Shown one piece after another: positions 54,193 through 61,657 of a stretch of 64,000 bases of DNA. Within the stretch, counting starts at the first letter, position 1. Each line of letters begins with the position of its first letter. The notes below the pieces were generated by a model, which saw nothing but the letters and a program-made list of their open reading frames with translations, had not been told where the DNA came from and did no database searches. The translations under genes and the position numbers were made by a program. The DNA comes from Acidobacterium sp. (lineage in GTDB: Bacteria; Acidobacteriota; Terriglobia; Terriglobales; Acidobacteriaceae). The DNA lies in assembly GCA_003166955.1 (NCBI GenBank), contig PMUI01000050.1:44718-108717 (forward strand), given 5' to 3'.

Positions 54193-55516
54193 TGTGGGGA
54201 ACCACCTTCAAACCCGGCAACCGCGCCAGGCTGTTGTTGATGCTCTCCGCTATCCCGTCGGAAATGTAGTCGCCTTCCGGATCGTTGCTCCGCATATCGA
54301 GAGGGAGCACCGCGATGGAGTCAATCGGGCCTGTTTTCGAGCCTTTCAGATAAATGCCGAGGCTGACGCCGACCATTGCCAGCAGAACAGCCGCGATAGC
54401 CAAACCCAGCCTGTGTTGTTGCAGTCGATGGAAAACCGTGGAACCACTGCCGGTGGAGGCTCGTTCAAGCGCCGCCACTAGATCGGTCGCAGTCTGGAAA
54501 CGGTCGTCCGGAGATTTTGCCAGACACCTTGCCACAATCGCGCTCAGTGCAGGGGGCGCGTTGAGAGGAGCAGGATTCTTGTGAAGGATCGCGCCCAGAA
54601 TAGAAGCGGCGGACGCCCCAGCGAAGGCGCGGCACCCGGCCAGCATCTCGTAAAGTATCGTTCCGAACGAGAAGATGTCGGAGCGCGCGTCGGCGGACCT
54701 GCCCTCCGCTTGTTCCGGAGACATATAGGCCGGAGTGCCCAAAATCACTCCCGCCTGAGCGCTCATGGTTTGGGCTCCGCCCTCATGCAATCCGCTTCCC
54801 GGGCTTTGTTTGGCGAGTCCGAAATCGAGCAGCTTTACAACGCCACCCGCAGTCACGAGGATGTTCGCGGGTTTGAGGTCGCGATGAATGATGCCCTTGG
54901 CGTGCGCGGCTTCAATGGCAGAGGCGATTTGCGTGGCGAGCCGCAGCGCTTTGGCCGGTGGAATCGGCTCCTGCCCACGAGACACCACTGCCGATCCGTC
55001 AACCAACTCCATCACCAGATAATTTGGCCCGACGTCGTAAATCTGGCATATGTTGGGGTGGTTCAGCGCAGCGATGGCTTTGGCTTCGCGCTCAAAATGC
55101 TCGGTGAACTGCCCGGCGGACACTTTGATCGCGACGCTGCGATGCAAACGTGTATCTGTGGCTCGATACACTTCGCCCATGCCACCGGCGCCAATTTTGG
55201 CTTCCACACGATACGGACCGAGTTGCTCTCCCGGAGCGATTTCCGCGGCCTGCGAATCCGGCAAGCCGTTGGCCAGCTCCCATGCGGGGCGATCCAGCAG
55301 CCCCTCGCTGGAGTCTCCGTGGAAAAGCAAGGCTTCGACGGCGCGCCTCACCTCGGGATCGGATTGCGCCAACAACGCATCCCGCTCTTCGCCGGATTTC
55401 TCCAGCGCGGCGTGATAAAGCGCCTCCATTTTTTGCCAGTGTTCCGGATCCGTTGAAGCCACCCTCGGAGTAGGTGGCAATCTTACTACGCCCCTCTCGA
55501 AAAGCCCGACGCGCAA
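54125..55516 (-). CDS. Ser/Thr protein kinase (N-terminal part; frame broken near the 3' end)
   Basis: The Hanks-type kinase domain spans about residues 90-350. The glycine loop is IGAGGMGEVYRA, the lysine lies in SVAIKVSAG, the catalytic loop is IIHRDLKPANIL, the metal loop LLDFGLA and the activation-end GTPAYMSPEQ. A membrane helix follows (LAIAAVLLAMVGVSLGIYL, about 375-395), then the start of a TolB-like domain (IAVLPLDMRSNDPEGDYISD). The frame then shifts and ends in about 13 unrelated residues. The N-terminus is uncertain: TTG at 55516, or GTG at about 55462 reading VASTDPEHWQ. It lies downstream of a small secreted-protein gene and an ECF sigma gene. Confidence 0.85.
   Translation of the reverse strand: MRVGLFERGVVRLPPTPRVASTDPEHWQKMEALYHAALEKSGEERDALLAQSDPEVRRAVEALLFHGDSSEGLLDRPAWELANGLPDSQAAEIAPGEQLGPYRVEAKIGAGGMGEVYRATDTRLHRSVAIKVSAGQFTEHFEREAKAIAALNHPNICQIYDVGPNYLVMELVDGSAVVSRGQEPIPPAKALRLATQIASAIEAAHAKGIIHRDLKPANILVTAGGVVKLLDFGLAKQSPGSGLHEGGAQTMSAQAGVILGTPAYMSPEQAEGRSADARSDIFSFGTILYEMLAGCRAFAGASAASILGAILHKNPAPLNAPPALSAIVARCLAKSPDDRFQTATDLVAALERASTGSGSTVFHRLQQHRLGLAIAAVLLAMVGVSLGIYLKGSKTGPIDSIAVLPLDMRSNDPEGDYISDGIAESINNSLARLPGLKVVPHSVALHYKGQGGGFPKGRRGPGR
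54170..54173 (-). other. Frameshift site: GGGG run in the kinase-TPR gene
   Basis: The minus strand reads AAG-GGG-CAA-GGC where related proteins would read AAG-GGC-AAG-GCG. Removing one G joins LHYKG to KAVDFQKAGEALG without loss of any family residue. The run could be a sequencing or assembly error, a true null or phase-variable allele, or a slippage site. Confidence 0.75.
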
Positions 55517-55575
55517 CGGGAATGACGGCCATCAGGATTCACGCAGTGGCCCTGCATGTCGGCGAGAGAACGCAG

Positions 55576-55602
55576 AAAGGGCAGCCGCATGGGCTGCCCT
55601 TT
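55576..55602. terminator. Perfect 11-bp terminator hairpin
   Basis: AAAGGGCAGCC pairs with GGCTGCCCTTT around a five-base loop (GCATG). With A-rich and T-rich ends on both strands it is a good intrinsic terminator. It lies 27 bp past the stop of the small secreted-protein gene (minus strand) and before the kinase gene, so the two are probably separate transcripts. Confidence 0.85.
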
Positions 55603-55628
55603 CACTGCCGGCCTGCATTCTGTGAGTC

Positions 55629-56147
55629 TTACAGGTGCGAGGGCAGCGCGGAGCCGGCAACGATCCGTTTAGCCGTTATCGTAAAGCTGCCGGAGCCAAG
55701 ACCCGCACCGGTCTCGTCGTAGTACTCGTATATGCCGGAACCGCTGAACGTGTTTCCCCCACGACCCAGCGTTGCGGTCTGCCGGTATTCCAGCGTGCCT
55801 ATCTGGTCCCCGGTGGTGGGATCGTAGAGGAGGGTGAAAAACGTCAGCACCCATGTGTTCGATCCCGTGCACGCCCACCTCCCGATGCCGGTGGTCTGAA
55901 AGAGTCCGCCGATCACATCCGCCGTCACGTATCCTCCGTCTGGCGAATACGTATCCACCCCATGAACGGCCGGTGCGGTTCCCTGGGGAACCGTATATTG
56001 CCACGATCCGATCGGTCCCTGGCAGAACTGGAGGTTATCGAGCGGTCCAACGCTCTGGGAAAATGCGGTTGGAGTGCAAAGCGCTCCGAGGGCGAGGATC
56101 CCGGTCAGGACGGCGCCCCCATGGAATAGCCGAAGTTTGAATTTCAT
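55629..56147 (-). CDS. Small secreted protein, likely beta-barrel or lipocalin-like
   Basis: A 172-residue protein with a signal peptide (about residues 1-31, AVLTGILALGALCTPTAFSQ). A mature domain rich in glycine, threonine and aromatic residues in an alternating pattern (GSWQYTVPQGTAPAVHGVDT, IGTLEYRQTATLGRGGN, GSGIYEYYDETGAG) suggests a beta-barrel or beta-sandwich. Two cysteines (near residues 42 and 93) could form a disulfide. I recognise no family. It lies between an ECF sigma gene (divergent) and the kinase gene and has its own terminator, so it may be a target or signal component of that local system; this is inference. Confidence 0.7.
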   Translation of the reverse strand: MKFKLRLFHGGAVLTGILALGALCTPTAFSQSVGPLDNLQFCQGPIGSWQYTVPQGTAPAVHGVDTYSPDGGYVTADVIGGLFQTTGIGRWACTGSNTWVLTFFTLLYDPTTGDQIGTLEYRQTATLGRGGNTFSGSGIYEYYDETGAGLGSGSFTITAKRIVAGSALPSHL

Positions 56148-56376
56148 ATACAGTCTCCTTTGGGTCCGTGTTGGAGAGCGGAGCCGAAGCGGGCCCGCTC
56201 CGGGTTGACGGCCGCGGGAATCGTTTCTGATTCCCGTTGCTTCACCATCTCCAGGGCTTGCTTCGTTCTTGCTTCATCCTGGTAAGCGAGAACTGCGGCG
56301 CAAAACTACAACGGCTCAGAATTTTTCTTTTGCGCTAAGCGCGAGAAGAATGGGATTCGTTGCATCGGCTGGACTT

Positions 56377-56943
56377 ATGGACGAAGAACCAACCAACATC
56401 ACCCACCTTCTGAAGGCCTGGAGCGGCGGCGACCAGGCAGCTCTCAAGGAACTTACGCCGAAGGTGTATGTTGAATTGCGCCGAATGGCCGCCCGGTACA
56501 TGCGCAAGGAGAATGCCGGCAACACGCTGCAGACTACCGCCCTGGTCCACGAAGTTTTCCTGCGCCTGGTCGAGGTCGACAGCGTCAGCTGGCAGGATCG
56601 AGCGCATTTTTTCGCGGTTTCGGCGAACATGATGCGACGGATCCTCGTCGATCGAGCCCGCGCCAGCCGCATGGCCAAAAGGGGCGGCGCAGCACTACAC
56701 CTGAACCTGGACGACGTGCCCGAAATCGCCTCGCGCTCCAGGGACCGTGAGATCGTCGCTATCGACGAAGCCCTGGATGCATTGGCGCAGATCGACCCGC
56801 GCAAGGCAAAAGTCACCGAGTTGAGATTTTTCGGTGGGCTCAGCGTCGAGGAGACGGCAGAGGTGCTGAAGATTTCCCCGCAGAGCGTGATGCGTGACTG
56901 GAAGATGGCCCGGGCCTGGCTTCTTGCCGAACTCGCCCATTGA
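56377..56943 (+). CDS. ECF-type RNA polymerase sigma factor (Sigma70_ECF, TIGR02999-like)
   Basis: A 188-residue sigma factor of the group found beside kinase-TPR genes in Acidobacteriota and Planctomycetes. Region 2 spans LLKAWSGGDQAALKELTPKV to ILVDRARASRMAKRGG, and region 4 is the C-terminal KVTELRFFGGLSVEETAEVL and SPQSVMRDWKMARAWL. There is no linked anti-sigma gene, consistent with control by phosphorylation or a partner kinase in this group. The ATG reading MDEEPTNITHLL is preferred; an ATG at 56350 would add nine residues. It is divergent from the secreted-protein gene, which with the kinase makes a plausible signalling module. Confidence 0.88.
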   Translation: MDEEPTNITHLLKAWSGGDQAALKELTPKVYVELRRMAARYMRKENAGNTLQTTALVHEVFLRLVEVDSVSWQDRAHFFAVSANMMRRILVDRARASRMAKRGGAALHLNLDDVPEIASRSRDREIVAIDEALDALAQIDPRKAKVTELRFFGGLSVEETAEVLKISPQSVMRDWKMARAWLLAELAH

Positions 56944-56969
56944 GAATTAACGGACTCGCGGTGCGCCGG

Positions 56970-57794
56970 TCAGCACGTAATCCCATACTTCTCTCCCAAA
57001 AACCTCCGCACCCGCAGCGGAATGCACGCCGCAATCTCCTGCCACGTCACCAACCCTAGCCGCGTCCGCAGCGAGCAGTCCTGCACCGCCCGCACCACCC
57101 CGAACCACGCCTCCATCAAATCCCCCCGCCGCCCATCGCACACCAACGCAAACGACCCACCCAGCGCATGCGCCGCCAGCACGCCGCGAATCACTTGCCA
57201 CGAATGCACAACCTCACCCCGCACCGGCAACGACGCCAAATCAAAAACCTCCGACACATCCCGATACCGCTCCAGCAGCCGCACCGGCGCCCGCTGGAAA
57301 TCCCCCTCCGTCAGCTTCGCCTCCACCAGCAGCCCGTCCAGCTTCATGTCGATCTCCGTTCGATCGACGCGCCCATTCTTCAGCGGAACCCGCGCCGCAA
57401 ACCCAAACTCCGGTCGCGTCCCCGCGTCGACCCCCAGCAGCCCGCACAGCCCCGCGCTCATCACCCGCGGATAACAAAACACATTCATCAACAGCGCATC
57501 CGAGCTGTTCGCGCACTCCAGCTCATACCGCTTCCGATCCCCGGCTCGCGGCACAAACCGGCTCGCCGTATAGCTCTTCCTCAGCCGCCGCCTCCACTCC
57601 GGACGCGCCACGATCCGCGCATACGACGCCGCCAAAAAATTCCCGTGCCCGCCGCCGTCCGCCTCTCGATAAATCACACTCGGCGCAGCACTCCACGAAA
57701 GCTCGTGTTCGAAATCCGCACCGCGCAAAACATTCCGCGCGCTGATCTCCTGCCGCAATTGCGCCGCGCTCAGCTCCCGCACTATCCTCACCAT
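56970..57794 (-). CDS. Putative PD-(D/E)XK nuclease (PGN_0703-like)
   Basis: A 274-residue soluble protein. The segment EIDMKLDGLLVEAKLTEGDF has the spacing of a PD-(D/E)XK nuclease core: acidic residue, then E-x-K on the next strand. The remainder (SSDALLMNVFCYPRVMSAGL, GFALVCDGRRGDLME-like region) fits the PGN_0703 family of putative restriction endonucleases. GGAGG lies 4-5 bases before the ATG. There is no methyltransferase or defence gene next to it, so a restriction role is unproven; DNA repair is an alternative. It is convergent with the ECF sigma gene and divergent from blaI. Confidence 0.65.
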   Translation of the reverse strand: MVRIVRELSAAQLRQEISARNVLRGADFEHELSWSAAPSVIYREADGGGHGNFLAASYARIVARPEWRRRLRKSYTASRFVPRAGDRKRYELECANSSDALLMNVFCYPRVMSAGLCGLLGVDAGTRPEFGFAARVPLKNGRVDRTEIDMKLDGLLVEAKLTEGDFQRAPVRLLERYRDVSEVFDLASLPVRGEVVHSWQVIRGVLAAHALGGSFALVCDGRRGDLMEAWFGVVRAVQDCSLRTRLGLVTWQEIAACIPLRVRRFLGEKYGITC

Positions 57795-57855
57795 GCGCCC
57801 TCCCGCACTACGAGAATAAAAAGCGAAACCACTCAAGCGCAAGCCTGCCTGTGTT

Positions 57856-57922
57856 CTGCTCCCTCCATGCTCCCCGCTCCCGGCTCCTGCCTACTCCCTA
57901 TTGGCTACTCCCGACTCCCTGC
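57856..57922. repeat. CTCCC/GGCTACT-type repeat between divergent genes
   Basis: The + strand shows CTGCTCCCTCCATGCTCC, then CCGCTCCCGGCTCCTGCC and CTATTGGCTACTCCCGAC, a degenerate tandem of the same general style as the other runs. It lies between the nuclease gene and blaI, 33 bp before the first BlaI operator. Confidence 0.55.
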
Positions 57923-57955
57923 CTTTCTGTCCCATTCGTCACAAAATCCCGCACC

Positions 57956-57997
57956 TACGAAGATCTTCGTTGACACCTACGAACACCTTCGTATATG
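57956..57997 (+). promoter_or_regulatory. blaI promoter with two BlaI-type operators
   Basis: Two copies of TACGAA-N4-TTCGTA lie 22 bp apart: TACGAAGATCTTCGTT (57956-57971) and TACGAACACCTTCGTA (57978-57993, perfect). TTGACA at 57970-57975 serves as -35 and TATATG at 57992-57997 as -10 with a 16-bp spacer, so each operator overlaps one promoter element. This is the usual layout for BlaI/MecI autorepression, and 22 bp places the two dimers on the same DNA face. Confidence 0.82.
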
Positions 57998-58006
57998 TTC
58001 CAGATC

Positions 58007-58396
58007 ATGAAGCGCCACCACCCACTCCCAAGGCCCACCGAAGGCGAGCTCGAACTCCTCCGCATCCTCTGGGACCGCGGTCCCTCCACCGTCCGCGACC
58101 TCCATCAGCAAATCAATACCACCCGCGCCCTCGGCTACACCTCGGTGCTCAAGCTCCTCCAGATCATGACCGAGAAAGGTCTCGTCGAGCGCGAAGAGTC
58201 CGCCAGGGCCCACGTCTACCACCCCGCCGCCACACAGAACGAAACCCAGGACCAGCTCGTCCGCGACATCAGCCAGCGCCTCTTCGCCGGATCCGCCGCA
58301 CAACTCGCCATGCACGCGCTCGCCCTCGAGCCGGTCAACGATCAGGAACTCGAAGCACTCCGCAATCTCATTGAGCTAAAGAGGCACCGTCTATGA
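58007..58396 (+). CDS. BlaI/MecI/CopY-family repressor
   Basis: A 129-residue winged-helix repressor: PRPTEGELELLRILWDRGPS, then the recognition helix region LGYTSVLKLLQIMTEKGLVE, followed by a C-terminal dimerisation helix pair. BlaI-type proteins bind two operators as dimers and are cleaved when the partner BlaR1 protease is activated. The ATG at 58007 is chosen because the ATG at 57995 lies inside the -10 element; transcription should begin at about 58004, so the mRNA is probably leaderless or nearly so. The stop overlaps the blaR1-like ATG as ATGA. No beta-lactamase gene is near. Confidence 0.93.
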   Translation: MKRHHPLPRPTEGELELLRILWDRGPSTVRDLHQQINTTRALGYTSVLKLLQIMTEKGLVEREESARAHVYHPAATQNETQDQLVRDISQRLFAGSAAQLAMHALALEPVNDQELEALRNLIELKRHRL

Positions 58397-60582
58397 CGCA
58401 CCACTGGGAAGCCCTCGGCTGGACCTTAGTCCATTTCCTCTGGCAGGGCGCCGCCATTGCCATCGTCTACCGCATCGCCGATCTCGCGCTCGCCCGCCGC
58501 TCCGCCAACGCCCGCTACGTGCTCGCTCTCGGCGCGCTCCTCGGCATGCTCGCCCTCTCCGTCGGCACCCTCGCGTACGAAGAGTCGGCCTTGGCCCCGC
58601 GGATTGACCGCACCGCCGCTGCCCGCTTCTTAGCTGACCGGCCCATAGCTGACCGCTTTTTAGCTGACCGGACTTTAGCTGACCGGCCCTCCGCTGACCG
58701 GCCCTCCGCTGACCGCCTTCTAGCTGACCGCTTCTTCCCCACCCACCTCATGCCCTGGCTCGACGCCCTCTGGCTCGCCGGCGTCCTCTTCCTCTCCACC
58801 CGCACCCTCGGCGGATGGTGGCTCATCCACCGTCTCCGCGCGCGTCTTCAGCAAGCCCCGCACACGCTCCTCCTCCGTCTCGACGTCCTCCGCCGCCAGA
58901 TGAACATCGCGCGCTTCGTCGACCTGCGCCTCTCCACGCGCATCACCAACCCGCTCACCGCAGGCGTCCTGCGCCCCTGGATCCTGCTCCCCATCACCGC
59001 GCTCACCAGCCTCAGCCCCGAGCAGCTTGAGGTCGTCCTCTCCCACGAGCTCGCGCACATCCGCCGCGCCGACTACCTCTGGAACCTCCTCCAGACCATC
59101 GTCGAGACCCTCTTCTTCTTCCACCCCGCCGTCTGGTGGATCAGCCGCCGCGTCCGCGAAGAGCGCGAGCTCTGCTGCGACGACGTCGCCCTTCGCGCCT
59201 GCTCCGATCCCACCGTCTACGCCTCCGCGCTCCTCCGTCTCGAAGAAGAGCGCCGCACCCGTCTGCATCTCGCTATGGCCCTCGACGGCCATCAGTCTCG
59301 CGCCGGCCTTCGCGCCCGCATCCTCCGTATTCTCGGTTCTGGTCAGGCCGCCAGCGAACCCACGCCCGCCGCCTTCCGCCCCATCTCGCTCGCCGGAATC
59401 GCCACCGCCCTCATCGTCTTCTGCTGCCCGCTGCCGAAGGTCTTCGCCAGCTTCCGCGCCGTACCCCAGGTCCCCGCACGCATTGCCCCGGCTGCCAGCC
59501 AGGTCGCCCGTACCGTCGCGTTCAAAGCGACGCACCCCATGCAGGAAGCCGCGCCCGCGCCCAAACCCAGTGCCGCTCAGCCCGCGCCAACCGCAACGCC
59601 GGCCTCAACCCCCGACGAAGCCCAGAATCCCGAACCGGCTCCAGAGCCGCAGTCCTCCGAAGCTCCAACAACCGGCCGCTCCGACTACATCGACCAGATG
59701 CGTGCCGCAGGCTATAACGTCGACCTCGACAAATATATTGCGATGAAAGTCCAGGGCATCACCCCCGCTTACGCCGCGGCCATGTCCAAAGCCTTCGGCG
59801 AAAAACTCTCCGCCGACAAACTCATCGCGATGAAGGTCCAGGACATCACCGCCGACTACATCAACAAGATGCGCGCCGCAGGCTACGACGTCGACGCCGG
59901 CAAGTTCATTGCCATGCGCGTGCAGGACATCACGCCCGAGTACGCCGCCGAAATGGCCAAAGCCACCGGCGAAACCAAGCTATCCGCCGACAGGCTCATC
60001 GCGATGAAGGTCCAGGACCTGACTCCCGACTACATTGCCAAAATGCATGCCGCCGGTTATGACGCCGACACCGGCAAACTCATCGCGATGAAGGTCCAGG
60101 ACATCACGCCCGAGTACGCCGACCAGATGTCCAAACTCGGCTTCGGCAAGCCCACCCTCGACCAACTCATCTCCATGAAGGTCCAGGGCGTCACCCCCGA
60201 GTGGGCCGCCAAACTCCACTCCGATGGCATCGAGGCCTCCAGCTTCAGCGACCTCGTCACCTACCGCATCTTTGACGTCTCGCCCGATTTCGTCGCAGGC
60301 ATGAAAGCCGCCGGCTTCGGCGATATCCCGCCGAAGAAGCTCGTCGCGCTCCGCGTGCAGAACGTCACCCCCGACTTCGCGAAGAGCGTCAAAGCCCAGT
60401 TCCCCGACGTCACACTCGACGACCTCGTCCAGATGCGCATCTTCAACATCGATGCGGCCTTCATCGCCTCCGCCAAACGCCACGGCTTCGAGGGGCTCAC
60501 CATTCAGAAACTCGTCAAGCTCCGCATCTCCGGCATCCTCGACGACGCCGACAAGAACCAGGAGCCGATCAAGACAAATTAG
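58393..60582 (+). CDS. BlaR1/MecR1-like M56 metallopeptidase with C-terminal repeat array
   Basis: A 729-residue membrane protease. Helices lie near residues 8-28, 40-60, 118-140 and 334-352. The zinc motif is HELAHIRRADYLWN (His218-His222) with the later EERELCCDDVAL. The family activates by cleaving itself and then BlaI. Residues 78-112 are a pentapeptide array (xxADR type) inserted in the loop between helices 2 and 3. Instead of a penicillin-binding sensor domain, the exported C-terminus has a Pro/Ala-rich linker (about 380-425). About ten repeats of roughly 24-26 residues follow, of the form LIAMKVQDITPEYAAEM. The same repeat fills the next encoded protein, so that part is probably the sensor. 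Confidence 0.92.
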   Translation: MTHHWEALGWTLVHFLWQGAAIAIVYRIADLALARRSANARYVLALGALLGMLALSVGTLAYEESALAPRIDRTAAARFLADRPIADRFLADRTLADRPSADRPSADRLLADRFFPTHLMPWLDALWLAGVLFLSTRTLGGWWLIHRLRARLQQAPHTLLLRLDVLRRQMNIARFVDLRLSTRITNPLTAGVLRPWILLPITALTSLSPEQLEVVLSHELAHIRRADYLWNLLQTIVETLFFFHPAVWWISRRVREERELCCDDVALRACSDPTVYASALLRLEEERRTRLHLAMALDGHQSRAGLRARILRILGSGQAASEPTPAAFRPISLAGIATALIVFCCPLPKVFASFRAVPQVPARIAPAASQVARTVAFKATHPMQEAAPAPKPSAAQPAPTATPASTPDEAQNPEPAPEPQSSEAPTTGRSDYIDQMRAAGYNVDLDKYIAMKVQGITPAYAAAMSKAFGEKLSADKLIAMKVQDITADYINKMRAAGYDVDAGKFIAMRVQDITPEYAAEMAKATGETKLSADRLIAMKVQDLTPDYIAKMHAAGYDADTGKLIAMKVQDITPEYADQMSKLGFGKPTLDQLISMKVQGVTPEWAAKLHSDGIEASSFSDLVTYRIFDVSPDFVAGMKAAGFGDIPPKKLVALRVQNVTPDFAKSVKAQFPDVTLDDLVQMRIFNIDAAFIASAKRHGFEGLTIQKLVKLRISGILDDADKNQEPIKTN
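58624..58731 (+). repeat. 15-bp in-frame minisatellite in the blaR1-like gene
   Basis: Seven 15-base units such as CGCTTCTTAGCTGAC and CGGCCCTCCGCTGAC (two identical copies of the latter) encode RxxAD pentapeptides. They contain TTA and CTA leucine codons that are rare in the surrounding GC-rich genes. The AGCTGACCGG core resembles the AGCTACCGG of the intergenic repeats. Confidence 0.85.
59680..60560 (+). repeat. Coding repeat array at the BlaR1-like C-terminus
   Basis: About ten degenerate repeats of 24-26 residues, each with a core such as LIAMKVQDITPEYAAEM followed by a G-rich turn. The first ones are nearly identical at the DNA level (ATGAAGGTCCAGGACATCAC recurs), the later ones diverged. 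Similar repeats make up residues ~95-264 of the next gene product. Confidence 0.8.
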
Positions 60583-60837
60583 GGAGTCGATCAAGCACAG
60601 CTTTGAAGGGGCACGGCTTCACAGCTTGCGGAAAAAAACCCCAACGCAGAGGCGGCCAGGTTCACCCCACAGCAAGAAGCAGACTCGCTGGTTACCCGAA
60701 AATCAACGCGAATCGATTCCGGGCTCACTCGAAAGTACTGTCTTAAACCATTTTGGGAAAAGCAAAGAGCTCCCTTAACCGGCAATTAGCGACATGCAAC
60801 AACCGGAAATACGCACCAGCAACAAGGAGCATCCGCC

Positions 60838-61632
60838 ATGAGCGTTCGCGCCGCGATTCTCACAGCCCTTCTCTGCCTCGCAGGCAGCCGCCTCTTCTCC
60901 GCGGAGGACCGGCTGCAGACCCTGCATGGCCACTGCAGCATCGCCCCCTCCACCATGCACGACCGCGTCCGGCTTGAGCTCGAAAGCGGCGACTGCGAGG
61001 GCGCGAGCCGAGACTGCCACAATCACGACGACGACGAGATGCCGCTCAGCAACTTCCAGGGCCTCGCTCTCGCCGACTTCGAGCGCGAGGGCGCGCACAT
61101 CGAAGCCAAAATTGTCGCTGAGGCAGGCACAATTTCCTGCTCCGGCGACATCCACGGCGCCACCCTCTCCGGCGACTTCACCTTTACGCCCGACTCCACC
61201 TTCGTCGATCGCATGGCGCATCTCGGCTTCACGGACTTCAGCTCGGGCAAGCTCGAAGCCTACACGCTCTTCCACATCGATACGGCCTGGGTGCAGGCCC
61301 TCCAGTCCGCGGGCGTCGCCGATATGGACTCCGGTAACCTCATCGCCCTCCACATCTTCAAAATCACCCCCGACTTCGTGCACAGCATGGCCGCCCTCGG
61401 CTACGCGAACCTGCCCGCAGGCAAGCTGATCGAGTTCGGCGTCCAACACGTCAATCCCGACGAGGTCAAAGAGTACCGCGCCCTCGGCTACAACCCCACC
61501 GCCGACGAGTTAGTCCAGATGCGCATCTTCAAAGTCACCCCCGACTTCATCCACCGCATGGAAGCCCGAGGCTTCAACAACCTCACCATCAGCAAGCTAG
61601 TCCAGATCCGCATCTTCAACCTCGCCGACTGA
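60838..61632 (+). CDS. Secreted protein made of BlaR1-type C-terminal repeats
   Basis: A 264-residue exported protein (signal peptide about MSVRAAILTALLCLAGSRLFSA). The first mature part (about residues 25-100) has paired cysteines (HGHCSIAPS, GDCEGASRDCHNH, TISCSGD) and an acidic His/Asp-rich stretch (NHDDDEMP) that could bind metal. The rest is about seven repeats like LVQMRIFKVTPDFIHRMEARG, clearly the same family as the C-terminus of the BlaR1-like protease. AAGGAG lies about 9 bases before the ATG. It lies 255 bp after blaR1, so it may have its own promoter or share the operon. It could be the ligand, decoy or partner that binds the protease's repeat domain; this is inference. Confidence 0.82.
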   Translation: MSVRAAILTALLCLAGSRLFSAEDRLQTLHGHCSIAPSTMHDRVRLELESGDCEGASRDCHNHDDDEMPLSNFQGLALADFEREGAHIEAKIVAEAGTISCSGDIHGATLSGDFTFTPDSTFVDRMAHLGFTDFSSGKLEAYTLFHIDTAWVQALQSAGVADMDSGNLIALHIFKITPDFVHSMAALGYANLPAGKLIEFGVQHVNPDEVKEYRALGYNPTADELVQMRIFKVTPDFIHRMEARGFNNLTISKLVQIRIFNLAD

Positions 61633-61657
61633 CACTTCTCCCTCTGGAGGCAGAGCT

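Noticed and set aside
57995-57997. Earlier in-frame ATG of blaI
   Set aside because: It lies inside the predicted -10 element, so it should not be transcribed.
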